Shown: one piece after another, positions 12,172-23,604 of the stretch
How positions within the stretch are numbered: the stretch's first letter is position 1
Layout: each line of letters begins with the position of its first letter
DNA from: Cephalopachus bancanus
Lineage: Eukaryota; Chordata; Mammalia; Primates; Tarsiidae
Direction: 5' to 3'
Assembly (NCBI GenBank): GCA_027257055.1
Contig: JAPVLO010000620.1
Coordinates: 930,001 to 994,000, forward strand
Length of the DNA stretch: 64,000 nucleotides
Notes under the pieces: model-generated
What the model was told of the DNA's origin: nothing
The model's database searches: none
The model's input: only the letters and a program-made list of their open reading frames with translations
Program-made: the position numbers and the translations under genes

Positions 12172-12798
12172 TCTTAATATGAATTTTAAAAAGCCCAAAT
12201 AAGCTTGTACTAGGTCAATGTCATTGTCAATCAACACTTTGTCTGCAGTGACCTGACCAGACCTATTTCGACTTCCCTGAACCATCCTATATGACGAGTA
12301 TGTGTTGTTTTTGACACAACTTTTGTTGTAAGTGAGCACTAAAACAGAGGCTTATAATTAGCTCTGGAAAGGCAAGTGTGTGGTAGAGCAGAGCTCAGCA
12401 AGAGAAAAGTCAAGGCAGGTAGTGGGGAAACACCACACGGAAGATACGTGATACCTTTGTATTTTGAAGTGTGGGCCCCACCACTAAAGCGGGGAGGGAG
12501 AGAAAGTCTTATTGCTGTAGACTTCTCTAATTGAAATTTACCATGTGGTACTTGTAATTTATCTAACATTTTCAATCTTGGAAACTGGTAGTGCGCTGGC
12601 GTGTGAGGTACAAGATCCTGGCAGATCATAGCCCCCTGAGGCAGCTCTATGTCTAGTCATGTCTGTTTCTCCAGACCCAAGGCCAGCACCCATGGCCCCA
12701 CCATGGGCTCTCAATTCGATTTTTGAAACAAATCCTTCAGACCTCCCCGGTTTTTGCTGTCTTGACCTTTTGACATCTAAAACTAGAAGTCAACTTTA
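12172..12798. other. Unique DNA with a 22-bp repeated word
   Basis: Contains at 12531-12552 the same 22 bases found at 11778-11799 (see findings). Otherwise no recognised repeat or gene. Confidence 0.4.
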
Positions 12799-13087
12799 AG
12801 CCGGGTGTGGTGGCTCATACCCGAAATCCTAGCACTTTAGAAGGCAGAGGCGAGAGGATTGCCTGAGTCCAGGGTTTTGAGACCAGCCTGGGCAACTTGG
12901 TGAGACCTCATCTCTATAATAAATAAAAAAATTAGTCAGGTGTGCTGACGCGCACCTGTGGTTTCAGTTACTTGGAAGCCTGAAGCGGAAGGATCACCTG
13001 AGCCTAGCAGGTTGATGCTGCGGTGGCCGAGAGCGTCCCGCTGCACTCCAGCCTGGGCGACAGAGTGAGACTCTGACTCAAAAAAAA
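12799..13087 (+). mobile_element. Alu, full-length
   Basis: Perfect target duplication AAGTCAACTTTAA on both sides; starts GCCGGGTGTGG and ends in a ten-base A-tail. Confidence 0.95.
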
Positions 13088-13184
13088 AAGTCAACTTTAA
13101 ACTCTCATGTCTCTAAATTTCAAGCTCCCTAGCATTGTACTCAGAACTAGCCTTAATACAGAAAAAATAAGAAGAAAGAGCAAT

Positions 13185-13619
13185 TTTTCTGAGTGTGTTG
13201 AGAGTCTCACTCTGTCACCCAGGCTGGAGTATAGTGGCTGATCACTGCTTATCGCAGCCTCAACTTGCTAGGCTCATGTGATTCTTCCACTTCAACCTTC
13301 CAAGTAGCTGGAACCTCAGGTGTGCGCCACCAGGCCCAGCTAATTTTGGGATTTATTGTAGAGATGAGGTCTCGCCAAGTTGCCCTGGCTGGTCTCTGAT
13401 CCTTGGACTCAGGCAATCCTCTCACCTCAGCCTCCCAAAGTGCTGGGATTATAGGCATGAACCACCGTGCCTGGCTTAATTTTTTGATTTTTTTTTTTTG
13501 TAGAGATAAGGTCTTGCTATATTGCCCAGGCTGGTCTCAGACTTCTGGGCCTAAGCAATCCTCCTGCCTTGGTGTCCCAAAGTGCAGGATTTATAGGCGT
13601 GAGCCACCATGCCAGGCCA
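13185..13619 (-). mobile_element. Trimeric Alu (left-left-right)
   Basis: On the minus strand: a left monomer (13619-13477), then a second left monomer joined directly through TTAATTTTTTGATTT, then a right monomer to 13185. There is no A-tail and no target duplication at the inner junction, so it is not a nested insertion. Confidence 0.8.
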
Positions 13620-14209
13620 AGAAAGGATGATTTTTAATTTCTGCTTTGCCCTCACCTTAGCCTGTTTACCTAAATGAAGTTCTGGCTGTTCAACATATTC
13701 CCGCCTTCCCTGAAAACAGAAAGGTAACATACAGCACCAGGACCTGGGCACTGGGTCCATCCACTGTCCAGCCCTTGCAATTTCTTTTCTCGCTTTGTAC
13801 CAAGTCTTCTTGCTACGCTCCTTCATACATTTGGAAACCAAGTCTTTCACCAGTTGACTCTAACCTCAGATGACCCTCTAGACTATTTTCTCTGCTCAGA
13901 TTATTAAAATAGACATTATAATGGACTTGAGTCTTGGTTAAACTTGAAGTTTTTTTGGCACCTCATTTTTACTATAGTTCGTGGTGGCCTAGATATAATA
14001 ACACCTGAACACCTAGAACATAGATGAACATAGACATGCCACTGGAGTGACTAACGGTTGTGGCTGCACTGAGATAACATTATATTCTCCAGGAGAGTTT
14101 CTTCTTTCCCCAAAAGGCGTGAGGCTGTGTTTACATCAGGTACAGAGCAGGGTTTCCAGAACACAAATCTAACGGAAACATCAGGCTGCTCAGCAAAACT
14201 AACTTCAGG
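13620..14209. other. Unique DNA, nothing recognised
   Basis: No known repeat and no supported exon. The antisense frame at 13551-13850 runs out of the neighbouring Alu. Confidence 0.4.
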
Positions 14210-14511
14210 ACAGGCACAGTGGCTCACGCCTGTAATCCCAGCATTTTGGAAGGCTAAGACAGGAAGGTTACTTGAGCCCAGGAGTTCAAGACCAGCTTAG
14301 GCAACATAGCAAGACCTTGTCTCTACAAAAAATCAAAAATTAGCCGGACATAGTGGCACGCCTGTAGTCCCAGCTATAGGACTGAGAGTGGGTGGCTGAG
14401 GTGGAAGGAATGCCTGAGCCCAGGAGGTCAAGGCTGTGGGGAGCTGTGCTCATGTCACTGCTCTCCACCCGGGGTGACAGAGTGAGACACCCAACTCAAA
14501 AAAAAAAAAAA
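14210..14511 (+). mobile_element. Older Alu, full-length
   Basis: GACAGGCACAGTGGCTC start; linker CTACAAAAAATCAAAAATTAG is of older type. The right arm has a 16-base insertion (CTATAGGACTGAGAGTGG). A 14-base A-tail follows. Confidence 0.9.
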
Positions 14512-15155
14512 GCTATCTTCAGAGCAAACTAAGAATTGTCTCCAGTTCTCCTTACACCTCGCTTTTTCAAAGTGAGACAAGAATTAGGCAAATTTTCATA
14601 GTTGTAGCTTTTTGGTTGTTACACAATGACAATGCTTCATGTTGTGCTATATAATGCTAGGCTTTCTAAGTTCATCTGAGTACCATATTTTATTCCCCAC
14701 AGAACCTGATGGCATTTAAGACCCCTACATTTCAAGCAGATGACAGTTTGCCTAGCTTTATTCTGTAAAAGTACTAGATGTAAAGTACTCAGAAATAAAA
14801 CTAAAGAGCGTAGACCTGCTCAGAGGATTTTAACATACAGCCAAATGGTGGAAAGTGATCGGCACATGTTTCAACCCAGTCCGAGAATGAACTGGCAAGA
14901 AGATTGCAGGACCTAACCCAATGACCACACTCGGTAGGAGGAGCCCTCCAGAAGCCTGGTATGAATGCTTCCTGGAGCTGTGCATTTCTTTTGTTTTGTC
15001 TTTAGGACTCCTAGTCTGGGAGCACACCTTCATTTTATAGTGAAGGCTGCACCCCCCACCCCATTCCCCAGCTAAAAAAAACAAAGACAACTCTCATCCT
15101 GAGGAGAGCTCGCAAAGGGTTTTGTAGAGTGCACCTGTAGAAATGGCTGCATTCA
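14512..15155. other. Unique DNA, nothing recognised
   Basis: No repeat consensus recognised. It lies next to the protein-like frame at 15156-15371. Confidence 0.4.
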
Positions 15156-15371
15156 TCATGCATCCTCCTTAAATATCCACATTTTTAGAAGTTCAATGGC
15201 AGGAGAGAAATTACTCATCTCCTCCCGGTGTTCCCGGAAGTAGTGCTGGAGAAAGTATAACCTGCCAGGCATGAAGCTATTACACTGAGCCGGGTGCATC
15301 CACAGGTGAAGAGGACTCTGCAGCAGCATGTAGGAGGAGAGGAGCAGAGCTCCAGGTTTGCAGGAAGGCAC
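15156..15371 (-). other. Protein-like open frame, possible exon, unidentified
   Basis: The minus strand is open for 71 codons to TGA at 15158-15156. Composition is protein-like and not repeat-derived, with segments such as SPLHLWMHPAQC, RLYFLQHYFREHREEM and SPAIELLKMWIFKEDA. An in-frame TGA lies just upstream of the first codon, so any real product would need splicing. A good acceptor is present: a C/T-rich run then TGCTGCAG ending at 15318. That would give an exon 15317-15156 holding a C-terminal segment and stop codon. No donor or partner exon was identified. It could be a terminal exon, a fossil exon or chance. Confidence 0.25.
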
Positions 15372-15668
15372 AAGTCACAGAACTGTTGCGCTTAGAAACC
15401 ACCATAGTGTTACCAAAGACCCAATAATTATGTCAACAAACATTCTGCCTTCTCACTACCATGCTCTGTTACAGAACTCAGACTTCCAGGTTTTCATTTC
15501 AAAGGCTATATATCTCTGAAAAATGTGAAGTTTCACTAGAAGGAAAATGCTGGGTTTAAGAAAGCATTTTATTTTCATAATGTTTTTATTAGTATGTGTT
15601 CATTCATCATCCTTAGAGGAGACGGATGATTCAGTTAATATTTTTGTAATTAAAATGAAATACTATGA
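15372..15668. other. Unique DNA, nothing recognised
   Basis: No repeat or exon recognised; ends in GAAATACTATG, the target duplication of the next Alu. Confidence 0.4.
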
Positions 15669-15953
15669 GGCCGGGTGTGGAGGCTCATGCCTGTCATCCC
15701 CGCATTTTGGGATGCTGAGTCAAGAGGATTCCCTGAGCTCAGGGGTTTGAGACCAGCCTGGGCAACTTGGGGAGACCTCGTCTCTACAATAAATCAAAAT
15801 ATTAGCCAGACATGGTGGCGCATGTCTGTGGTTCCAGCTACTTGGAAGACTGAGCCCAGCAGGTTGAGGTTGCGGTGGTCGTGAGCATGACGCTGCACTC
15901 CAGCCTGGGTGACAGAGTGAGACTCCGACTCAAAAAAAAAAAAGAAAAGAAAA
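15669..15953 (+). mobile_element. Alu, full-length
   Basis: GGCCGGGTGTGGAGG start; A-tail with G interruptions; GAAATACTATG / GAAATACTCTG as target duplication. The right arm lacks GGCAGAAGGATCGCC. Confidence 0.92.
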
Positions 15954-16069
15954 GAAATACTCTGTATAAGAGGGAAATTGTAATCAAGAAAGCAAAACTA
16001 CAAATTGTGGTAAAAATAGCTGGTGAGGATGCTAACTTTCAGCACTCTAGAATTTCTATTTTGATTCCC

Positions 16070-16255
16070 TGTTATCTTTTTCAAGCACTGTTATGTGCCA
16101 AACAAACACAGTGCGAGATAATCTGGAACACCCTAGAAGGCAATGTGATGAATGGCCTTTGCCCTTAGGGCACTTATAGTTTAACTGGAAAGAGCAGTGA
16201 TGAGTAGCTATAGAGACAGATATAAACATCATAAACATCAACAATCCTAGGACAT
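16070..16255 (-). mobile_element. LINE-2 fragment
   Basis: Plus strand reads CAAGCACTGTTATGTGCCAAAC then GCCCTTAGGGCACTTATAGTTTAAC, matching my memory of antisense L2 (tgtgccaggcac ... cctcatggagcttacagtct). Heavily diverged. Confidence 0.6.
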
Positions 16256-16766
16256 GGGACATGAGTAGTGAAATGATGGCTTCAAGTGCCTCGACTTGAA
16301 TCCACCTCCACCACTCAAGGCCAAGATTAGTGAGGCATCACCTTGGGCACAGAATTTCAGGGATGCCAAAAACTCAGCAATCAAAAAATGATAATATTTT
16401 ACTGCCCTATTTTTTTTAAAACTTGAGTTGATTCTTAATGTGGTCATATAATTTGAGTTTAATTTGATTCTTGCACTGCAGACCACTAATATCTATAAAT
16501 CTCTTTATGTTTCTCTGATATAAGAAGAGAAAAAAGATGACAAGAGGCAGAATATTGTATATTTATATATTGCAAAAGATATGAATGAAAGTAAAAACAA
16601 AAGGACAGAGATCTGAAAGTAAATTGTTTCTTATACTTTTTATTTCTTATAATTGTGTTTACAATAATTTTTTTTTTACAATTCCATTATTTGTATAATG
16701 GAAGGCAGACCCACCTTTCAAAGGAGGGAGAAAAGAATATAAACTCTTAAAAAATAGAAACTTTGC
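16256..16766. other. Unique AT-rich DNA
   Basis: No recognised repeat or gene. Contains a small hairpin CCATTAT-TTGT-ATAATGG near 16684-16701 that is likely incidental. Confidence 0.4.
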
Positions 16767-17060
16767 GACCAGGCTCGGTGGCTCAGCCTGTAATCCCAGC
16801 ACTTTGGGAGGCCGAGGCGAGTGGATTGCCTAAGCCCGCGGGTTTGAGACCCACCTGGGCAACCTCACCTCTACAATAAATGAAAAATTAGCCGGGCGTG
16901 GTAGCGCGTGCCTGTAGTTCCAGCTACTTGGAAGGCTGAGGCAGAAGGATCGCCAGAGCCCAGCAAGTCGAAGCTGCGGTTTCCGGGAGTATGTCACTGC
17001 ACTCCAGCCTGGGCGACAGAGTGAGACTCCAACTCAAAACATAAAAATAAAATAAAATAA
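16767..17060 (+). mobile_element. Young Alu
   Basis: GACCAGGCTCGGTGGCTCAGCC start and (AAATA)n tail. It lacks the CTTGGCGAGA segment (GGGCAACCTCACC). Confidence 0.93.
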
Positions 17061-17369
17061 ATTAGTGCAAGAAAATCTATGATGTACAAAATAGCAAAGA
17101 CTTAAATAAAGACAAGTTCCAACAATGGTGTGCAAAGCCAAATTGGAGCCCGATGCAAAAGGAGAAATGTGCATCCCATAAACATGTTTTCATGTACTTT
17201 TTAATCATTAATATTACTCAAGGACATTAATGTCACTGAGAAAAATATTGAAACTGAAAAGTAGGACTATTAAAACTCCTGGCACTATTTTAAGTTTAAA
17301 TATCTTAATGCCAAACAGAACTTGTTATGATTTTCCTTTCCTGACTTTAATGGAAGCAAACTTATCACT
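17061..17369. other. Unique DNA, nothing recognised
   Basis: No repeat or exon recognised. Confidence 0.4.
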
Positions 17370-17560
17370 TACAAGATTTGTCATCCTGGCTGAGTTTCTT
17401 AACCTCTCTGTGCTTTGATTTTCTCTTCTGTAAAAAGGGTGGGGAGTGGGGAACATTTTTACATCACAGGGTTATTGCGAAGATTGAGTTAATCATGTGT
17501 GTGTTCTTAGAACAGCACCTGTCCCATAGCAAATTCTCTTGAAGTTAATCTATTGTTATT
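17370..17560 (+). mobile_element. MIR SINE
   Basis: TTTCTTAACCTCTCTGTGC, TCTTCTGTAAAAAGGG, CACAGGGTTATTGCGAAG and TTAGAACAGCACCTGTCCC follow the MIR consensus in order. The A/B-box region at the left is lost. Confidence 0.9.
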
Positions 17561-18370
17561 GTGTGTCTTAATTACGTAGACAGTGAGTGACGTTTTAGAA
17601 TATCAGAGATGCAAGAGATCAGTTTCATCTGAGATGAGTTCCTTCCTAGCATGGACACTCATTGAGTTTTCACTCCACAGGATCACGTGTGCCATGGGAG
17701 GGAAGACCTGCCGCTTGGTAACCACTGCATGCTCTAGTCTGGAAAAGTCAAGTCCCACAACAAGTACTCAATTCATATTTATTCATAGGGTGAAAGATCA
17801 CCAAAAAGTGCTTCACAGAAAAGATGGGATTTGGTTTGGCCTTGAATAAATATTAGAGAAAAAATTTGGGAGGGAAGAAAGGGGATGATAGGGAGGGCAT
17901 GATGACTTGAGCTTTTCCTGTACCAAGTTTGTGTTCCCAGCAATATTCGCAATGGAGATGTCCATCAGTCATTTGGAGATGTGAGATTAGCATTTGGAAG
18001 ACAGATGGAACAAAATGATAAATCTGGGCATAATTCACGTGGTTGTGATAGGAACATCACATAAGCAGCCGCCCTCCCTAAGGAGATGGTGTGCTCAGAG
18101 AATCACAACAAGCAAAGGACCAGGATGCAGAGACAGTTATTAGATGAGTCTGAAGAGGAACTAGGGAAGGTTTTTGGGAATTCAGCATGGTTCTCAAGAA
18201 TGAGGAACCTCCAGATCACCCAGCATCTCCTTGACTCCTAAAACAATTCTCTGAGATAAGGAGAAATGATCTTGAGTAAGAGAGACCCAGGTCAGTAAGG
18301 TGTTCATCCTAAAATATTTTGTTTCTTTCAAAACTTGCTGAGAGTTCAAATGGAACACTCATCAGTAACT
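17561..18370. other. Old unique DNA, possibly L2-derived in part
   Basis: Phrases around 18100-18180 (AAGCAAAGGACCAGGATGCAGAGAC) faintly resemble an L2-family tail. Nothing else recognised. The frame at 17583-17849 is not supported. Confidence 0.35.
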
Positions 18371-18377
18371 AAAGTAA

Positions 18378-18423
18378 TATATATGTAATATTATAAATAT
18401 ATATACATATATTATATATATAT
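18378..18423. repeat. AT-rich TATA microsatellite
   Basis: Runs of TATATATA, ATATTATAAATATATA and TATTATATATAT directly before the T-tail of an antisense Alu. Confidence 0.88.
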
Positions 18424-18701
18424 TTTTTTTTTTTTTTTCAGTTGGAGTCCCACTCTGTTGCCCAGGCTGGAGTACAGTGACACGCTCATGGCCACCGCAG
18501 CCTCAACCCACTAGGCTCAGGCGATCCTTCTGCCTCTGCCTTCCAAGTGTGCACCACCATGCCTGGCTAATTTTTTGGTTTATTGTAGAGATGAGGTCTC
18601 CTCAAGTTATCCAGCCAGATCTTGAACTCCTAGGCTCTGGCAATCCTCTCGCTTCTGCCTCCCAAAGTGCTGGGACTACAGACGTGAGCCCCTGCGCCCG
18701 G
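18424..18701 (-). mobile_element. Alu, slightly deleted
   Basis: T-run of 18, GTTGGAGTCCCACTC; lacks AGCTGGAACTACAGGC in the right arm (CCAAGTGTGCACC). Ends CCTGCGCCCGGGG. Confidence 0.9.
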
Positions 18702-19060
18702 GGAGTAGAGTATATTTTAACATCATATATTACTTTAATTAAACTTCAGAAAAAAGATGTTTCTAATAAGATGAATAGATGAACAAGTCATCAGCTTTTT
18801 TGAAGAGCTGGAGAATCCACCCCACCCTCTGCCATGCCTTCCTTTTAATATGGAATACTTTATATTGCCCCCAACTCATAAATGGATCATTCTTCAAAAA
18901 TTCATTTTTTAAACCAGTAATTTGGAAACATCAAAAATGTGACTTGACCCCCAGCCTACCCTTCAGATGCTTATTTTTTCCCACATTGTCCATAGCAGCA
19001 TTGTCAATAGTTTTCTAATCCCCTGCTTGTAACTCAGTTTCTATAACAACATCACATCAA
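18702..19060. other. Unique DNA, nothing recognised
   Basis: The frame at 18779-19018 is an ATG frame of 79 codons but shows no features I recognise. Confidence 0.4.
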
Positions 19061-19217
19061 TGGTTTCCTGTTACTTGTTTCCTCTACCATCCCCTGGAGG
19101 ACAAACACTGTGTCCTACGTGTCTTTGTATACTCAGCGCCTAGCACCCTGCCAGGTCAGCAGACGGTGGATACTTCATAAATACCCATTAAGTGAATGAA
19201 TAAATGAATGAATGAAT
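19061..19217 (+). mobile_element. LINE-2 3' end
   Basis: GGAGGACAAACACTGTGTCC, CAGCGCCTAGCACCCTGCC and a terminal GAATGAATAAATGAATGAATG repeat match the L2 3' end. Confidence 0.8.
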
Positions 19218-19446
19218 GGAGTTCTGAGCTCTCTTTCTGTCTTTTCAGGGGAAGAAAGGAGTCTCTTCACTTCCATAAATAGGGAATTAAAAGGCTGCTG
19301 GGGATACGCAGTGGGGACGGGGGCATCTGATGGAGTGTGGGTTGGAAAGAGGAGATACCTGAGGCTGTTCGTGGTAGGATGGGGGCTGTTGAGGTGACCC
19401 CTGGAGCCCAGGGATTATGGAGAGGGCTCAAGAAACACAGGAACAG

Positions 19447-19793
19447 AGCCGGGCGTGGTGGCTCACGCCTGTAATCCCAGCACTTTGGGAAGCTGAGAAG
19501 AGAGGATGGCCTGAGCCCACGGGTTCAAGATCAGCCTGGGCAACATGGTGAGACCTCAACTCCACCATAAATCAAAAAACTAGCTGGGTGTGGTGGTGTG
19601 TGCCTGTGGTTCCACCTACTTGGAAGACTGAGGCAGAAGGCTCGCCTGAGCCCAGCAAGTCGAGGCTATGGTGACTGTGAGGGTGCCACTGCACTCCAGC
19701 CTGGGTGACAGAGTAAGACTCCTACTCGAAAGAAAGAAGAAAGAAAGAAAGAGAGAGACGGAGGGAGGGAGGAAGGGAAGGAGGGAAGAAGGG
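19447..19793 (+). mobile_element. Alu with purine-rich tail
   Basis: GCCGGGCGTGG start; tail turned into (GAAA)n then GGGAGGAAGG. Target duplication ACACAGGAACAG / ACACAGGAGCAG (19435-19446 and 19794-19805). Confidence 0.94.
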
Positions 19794-19866
19794 ACACAGG
19801 AGCAGTAAATGTGTAAATCATATTTACCGGCCATTTATAGACTCATGGAGGATACACTGGCGTAGT

Positions 19867-20431
19867 ATACAAGGAGGTGATCCCCAAAAAATGAATTATT
19901 TTGGAGGTTGGGTCCCTTGTAGTACAGACTTCCCCTGCTAGATAAGTGTCCTAGGAACCCATCAACCTCAGTGTACCTGCTAGCATTGCTGTGAGAGGTC
20001 GCATTTGGCTTCAGCGAATCTTTTTTGGAGATTTTTTCAATGCATTTGCTCATTTCATGATGGGTGATTGACGCGTGCACCTGCCTGCACTGTGCTGAGT
20101 GTTCAAAAACGACGTTTGAACAAAATGACGTTTGACCAAAAACGTCATGCCTCACCCTCCCTATTCACCCAATCTCGCCCCCGGTGACGTTTTTTTGTTT
20201 CCCCAGTGAAAAAACTCCTCAAAGGGAAATATTTTGCTGATGTGGAAGAGGTAAAACAAAAAACAGCAGAAGCACTAAAACTGACGAGTTCAAAAACAGT
20301 GGAGAAAACATCTTGTTCAATGTATTGTGTCAAATGGAAAGTACCTGGAAGGTGACTGAAGTTTAAATATGTAGGAATAAATACACATTCTGTAATAAAT
20401 AAATTCAGGTTTTTTGGATCCCTTCTCATAC
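19867..20431 (+). mobile_element. Mariner/Tc1-type DNA transposon remnant
   Basis: Cut-and-paste element fossil. Terminal inverted repeats are visible: GTATACAAGGAGGTGATCC at the left, and at the right GGATCCCTTCTCATAC, whose complement reads GTATGAGAAGGGATCC. TA duplications lie at both ends. From 20147 the plus strand encodes MPHPPYSPNLAPGDVFLFPQ, the mariner-family signature HPPYSPDLAPCDFFLFP that holds the third catalytic Asp (here kept as GD). A one-base loss then shifts the frame, after which KLLKGKYFADVEEVKQKTAE is readable, followed by degraded C-terminal sequence. Most of the transposase N-terminus and catalytic core is missing, so the copy is internally deleted and dead. Confidence 0.85.
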
Positions 20432-20635
20432 TGATGCCTGCCTGATTCTATCCCTTCCTTCCTGGGGAAAGCTTAGATTTGGTCCCCATGAAGGCATGAG
20501 CTATGGAAGAGCACCCTGGGTCAAGTCCTGACAGGGTAGTCCTGATTCTATTCAGGCCAATGAGACATAAGAAGAAATGTGTTGGGATGGGAGCAAAATT
20601 CTGGGAGCAATTCTCTTGCTATAAGAAGAGATCTG

Positions 20636-20924
20636 ATACTGAGCATAGTGACTCACATCTGTAATCACAGTACTCTGGGAAGCAGAGGTGAGAGGATTGC
20701 CTGAACCCATGGGTTTGAGAGCAGCCTGGGCAATTTGGCAAGACCTCGTCTCTACAATAAACAAAAAATTAGCTGGGTGTGGTGGTGTATGCCTGTAGTT
20801 CCAGCTACTTGGAAGGCTGAGGCAGAGGGTTGCCTGAGCCCAGCAGGTTGAGGTTGTAGTGGCCGTGTGCGTGCCACTACACTCCAGCCTGGGTGACAGA
20901 GTGAGACTCTGATTCAAAAAAAAC
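20636..20924 (+). mobile_element. Alu, full-length
   Basis: Starts GAGCATAGTGACTC (first bases decayed) and ends AAAAAAAACC. AAGAAGAGATCT / AAGAAGAGACCT is the target duplication. Confidence 0.9.
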
Positions 20925-21482
20925 CAAACAAACAGAAAGAAGAGACCTCAAGAAGAAACCACTCTTTGCTCTGGAAATCTTGCTATGATCTGATTCTTGG
21001 AAATGCCTCAGTCATGAGTAGTCACGTAGAAGATGACAGAGAGGACAGACAGGCAGAATCTGGGTCTTCCATGACGCCACAAAGCCCTTGAATTAACCAA
21101 TCCTAGAATGAAACCACCTTTAGCCTTGTTAAATGAGACAATAAGTTCCTCTCTCATTGAAGTTCATTTGAGTCAGGGTTTCGGTGACTCAAAATCAACA
21201 GTGGTGCTGGCTTTGTGAAGAGCTGACTCCCTCCTTCAACTGTTTCTTCTAGGGACACATGAATTTCACCAGGACCTGGCATTCATGTGTATCAAGCTAG
21301 ATTTGTAAAATCCCAAATGTGAATTCTTTGCATCTTGGAATCAGCATTTATAATGGATAAAAATTTTTATTTATGTTTATTTTCAAGGTACCAGAGACTG
21401 ATTAGGCTCACAGGTCAGCAGTTATCTCACCAACATTGCCTTACTATCCAAGTCTACAAGTGGATTCTATTAAAAGAAGCAG
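20925..21482. other. Unique DNA, nothing recognised
   Basis: No repeat or supported exon seen. Confidence 0.4.
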
Positions 21483-21779
21483 CCAGGCAGGGCTCGGTGG
21501 CTCAGCCTGTAATCCCAGCACCTTGGGAGGCCGAGGCAAGTGGATTGCCTGAGCCTGCTGGTTGGAGACCCACCTGGGCAACTTAGTGAGAATTCGTCTC
21601 TAAATAAATTAAAAAAAAAAAAATTAGCTGGGCGAGGTAGTGCATGCCTGTAGTTCTGGCAACTTGGAAGGCTGAGGCAGAAGGATCGCTGGAGCCCAGC
21701 AGGTCGAGGCTGCGGTGGCCGGGAGCAGCCACTGCACTCCAGTCTGGGCGACAGAGTGAGACTCCAACTCAAAAAAAGA
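21483..21779 (+). mobile_element. Young Alu
   Basis: AGGCAGGGCTCGGTGGCTCAGCC start; the linker has an expanded 12-base A-run. Followed after 12 bases by another Alu. Confidence 0.92.
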
Positions 21780-21791
21780 AATGCAATCACA

Positions 21792-22074
21792 GGCCGGGCA
21801 TGGTGGCTGTAATCCAGCACTTTGGGAGGCCGAGGCAAGTGGATTGCCTCAGCCCGTGGGTTTGAGATCAGCCCCGGCAACCTGGCGAGACCTCATCTCT
21901 ACAATAAATAAAAAATTAGCTGGGCGTGGTAGCGTGCACCTGTAGTTCTGGCTACTTGGAAGGCTGAGGCGGAAGAATCACCGGAGCCCACCGAGCAGGT
22001 AGAGGTTGCAGTGACTATGAGTGTGCCACTGCACTCCAGCCTGGGCAACAGAGTGAGACTCCAACTAAAAAAAA
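21792..22074 (+). mobile_element. Alu, full-length
   Basis: GGCCGGGCATGGTGG start lacking CTCACGCC (GTGGCTGTAATCC); short A-tail. An extra CCACCGAG lies in the right arm. Confidence 0.9.
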
Positions 22075-22683
22075 CTATTAATTTTTAAACATTCCCCTCC
22101 CATCTCCCTTCTCTCATTTGGGCAAAGAACAGGCTCTGTGCATTCTTCTCTCAAAGGCAGTGTGTGGCAGGGCAGAAATCACAAGTTGCCTGCGGGACAT
22201 TTCCCTTCTTGAATTGTGTTTTCAGAAGCTTAAAATATTAATTAATTTAGCAGACGAGGGTAAGGAATCCTATAAGGGAAATATAAAGAAAGTGGAATAC
22301 TCATCAGACTACAATATTTCTGGAGATGAGAAGGAGGGAGAGAAATTAGCATCAGGGACTGGAGCCCTCCCCATAACAGTGCCCTAAGGATGTGGGTACA
22401 TCTAGGGAGACAGAATTCCAGGCAGCATCTTTGCCATAGAGCCTCAGCCTTCAAATACCACTGGGGAAAAAACAGAGCCAGCAGCTTTGAAGGGATGGTA
22501 CTGGCCAGGACAAGGGAGGTCTCAGCAACCATCAGTGCGGTCCGATGACCTCTTGGCACTATGAGACTCTGGACTTCCAATCGACCCTTGAGGTGAGAAG
22601 GGTCTGGGGGCAGTCATGTATGCCTGAGAAGTCATTTCCTTCTTGCTAACTAAGAAAAGATAAAGTTAAAATTGAGTTGATTT
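22075..22683. other. Unique DNA, nothing recognised
   Basis: Overlapping frames on both strands (22118-22387 plus, 22242-22580 minus) lack features of a known protein. Confidence 0.4.
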
Positions 22684-22957
22684 AGGCAGGGCGCAATGTT
22701 TCACGCCTGTCATCCCAACACTTTGAGAGGAGGAGGTAAGAGGATTGCCTGATTCCAGGGGTTCGAGACTTTGTCTCTACAATAAATCAAAAAGTTTGCT
22801 GGGAGTGGTGGTGCATGCCTGTGGTTCCAGCTACGTGGAAGGCTGAGGCAGAAGGCTCTCCTAAGCCCAGCAGGTCAAGCTGCGGTGGCTATGAGCAGCA
22901 TGCCACTGCACTCCAGCCTGGGTTACAGAGTGAGACTCTGACTCAAAAAAAAAAAAA
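22684..22957 (+). mobile_element. Alu with left-arm deletion
   Basis: AGGCAGGGCGCAATG start; lacks the CAGCCTGGGCAACTTGGCGAG segment (TTCGAGACTTTGTCTC). A-tail of 13. Confidence 0.9.
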
Positions 22958-23604
22958 TCTCTAAGTAGAGCTGCTCTTGTATAGAGGACCCTACTGTGCT
23001 TGTCCCCAGACCATTCTAAAGAGAGTCTAACTAGCAATGCTGGAAACACCTCTTTAGATTTGAGGACAGAAACAGCAAATGACCCAATCTAATTCTTGAT
23101 CGCAAGCAGAAGAAGCCAGGCTGGCTAATTTTAAATAAACTGAAATGTGTTGGAAGGATCTTGAATAGCTCCAGGATGAATGAGAGCGCTAGAGAACAAG
23201 CCTCGGTAAGTGGGTTGGAAACCAAGAGAGGATGGGCTCTGAGGACCACGGCCAAGGTCGTTCCACAGGGCAGTCTGCCCCTGCTCGTACCTCACAGCTG
23301 CCCACAGGATGACACCGCCACCACTAGTGGCTTCTGAACTGTTCTTGAACCTCAGCTTCCTACCTTGAAATTCCAAGTTCCAGAGAAAAGGGTCTGACGG
23401 ACTGAGGCTGAGACTTGTTTCAGACCCTGAAGGTCTCCCCTAGATACCATGTAGAGCATTGCATCATCCCCAAACTATGCGTGATGGGGAACTTCCTCCC
23501 GACCTGAAGAAAAGATGCTGATTACAAAATAAACAGGCTTGACATATGTCCACCACATTCTCAACCACTTAAGAACAAAGGGTGTTAAAAATTGACTAGC
23601 TGGC
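22958..23604. other. Unique DNA, nothing recognised
   Basis: No repeat or supported exon recognised. Confidence 0.4.
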
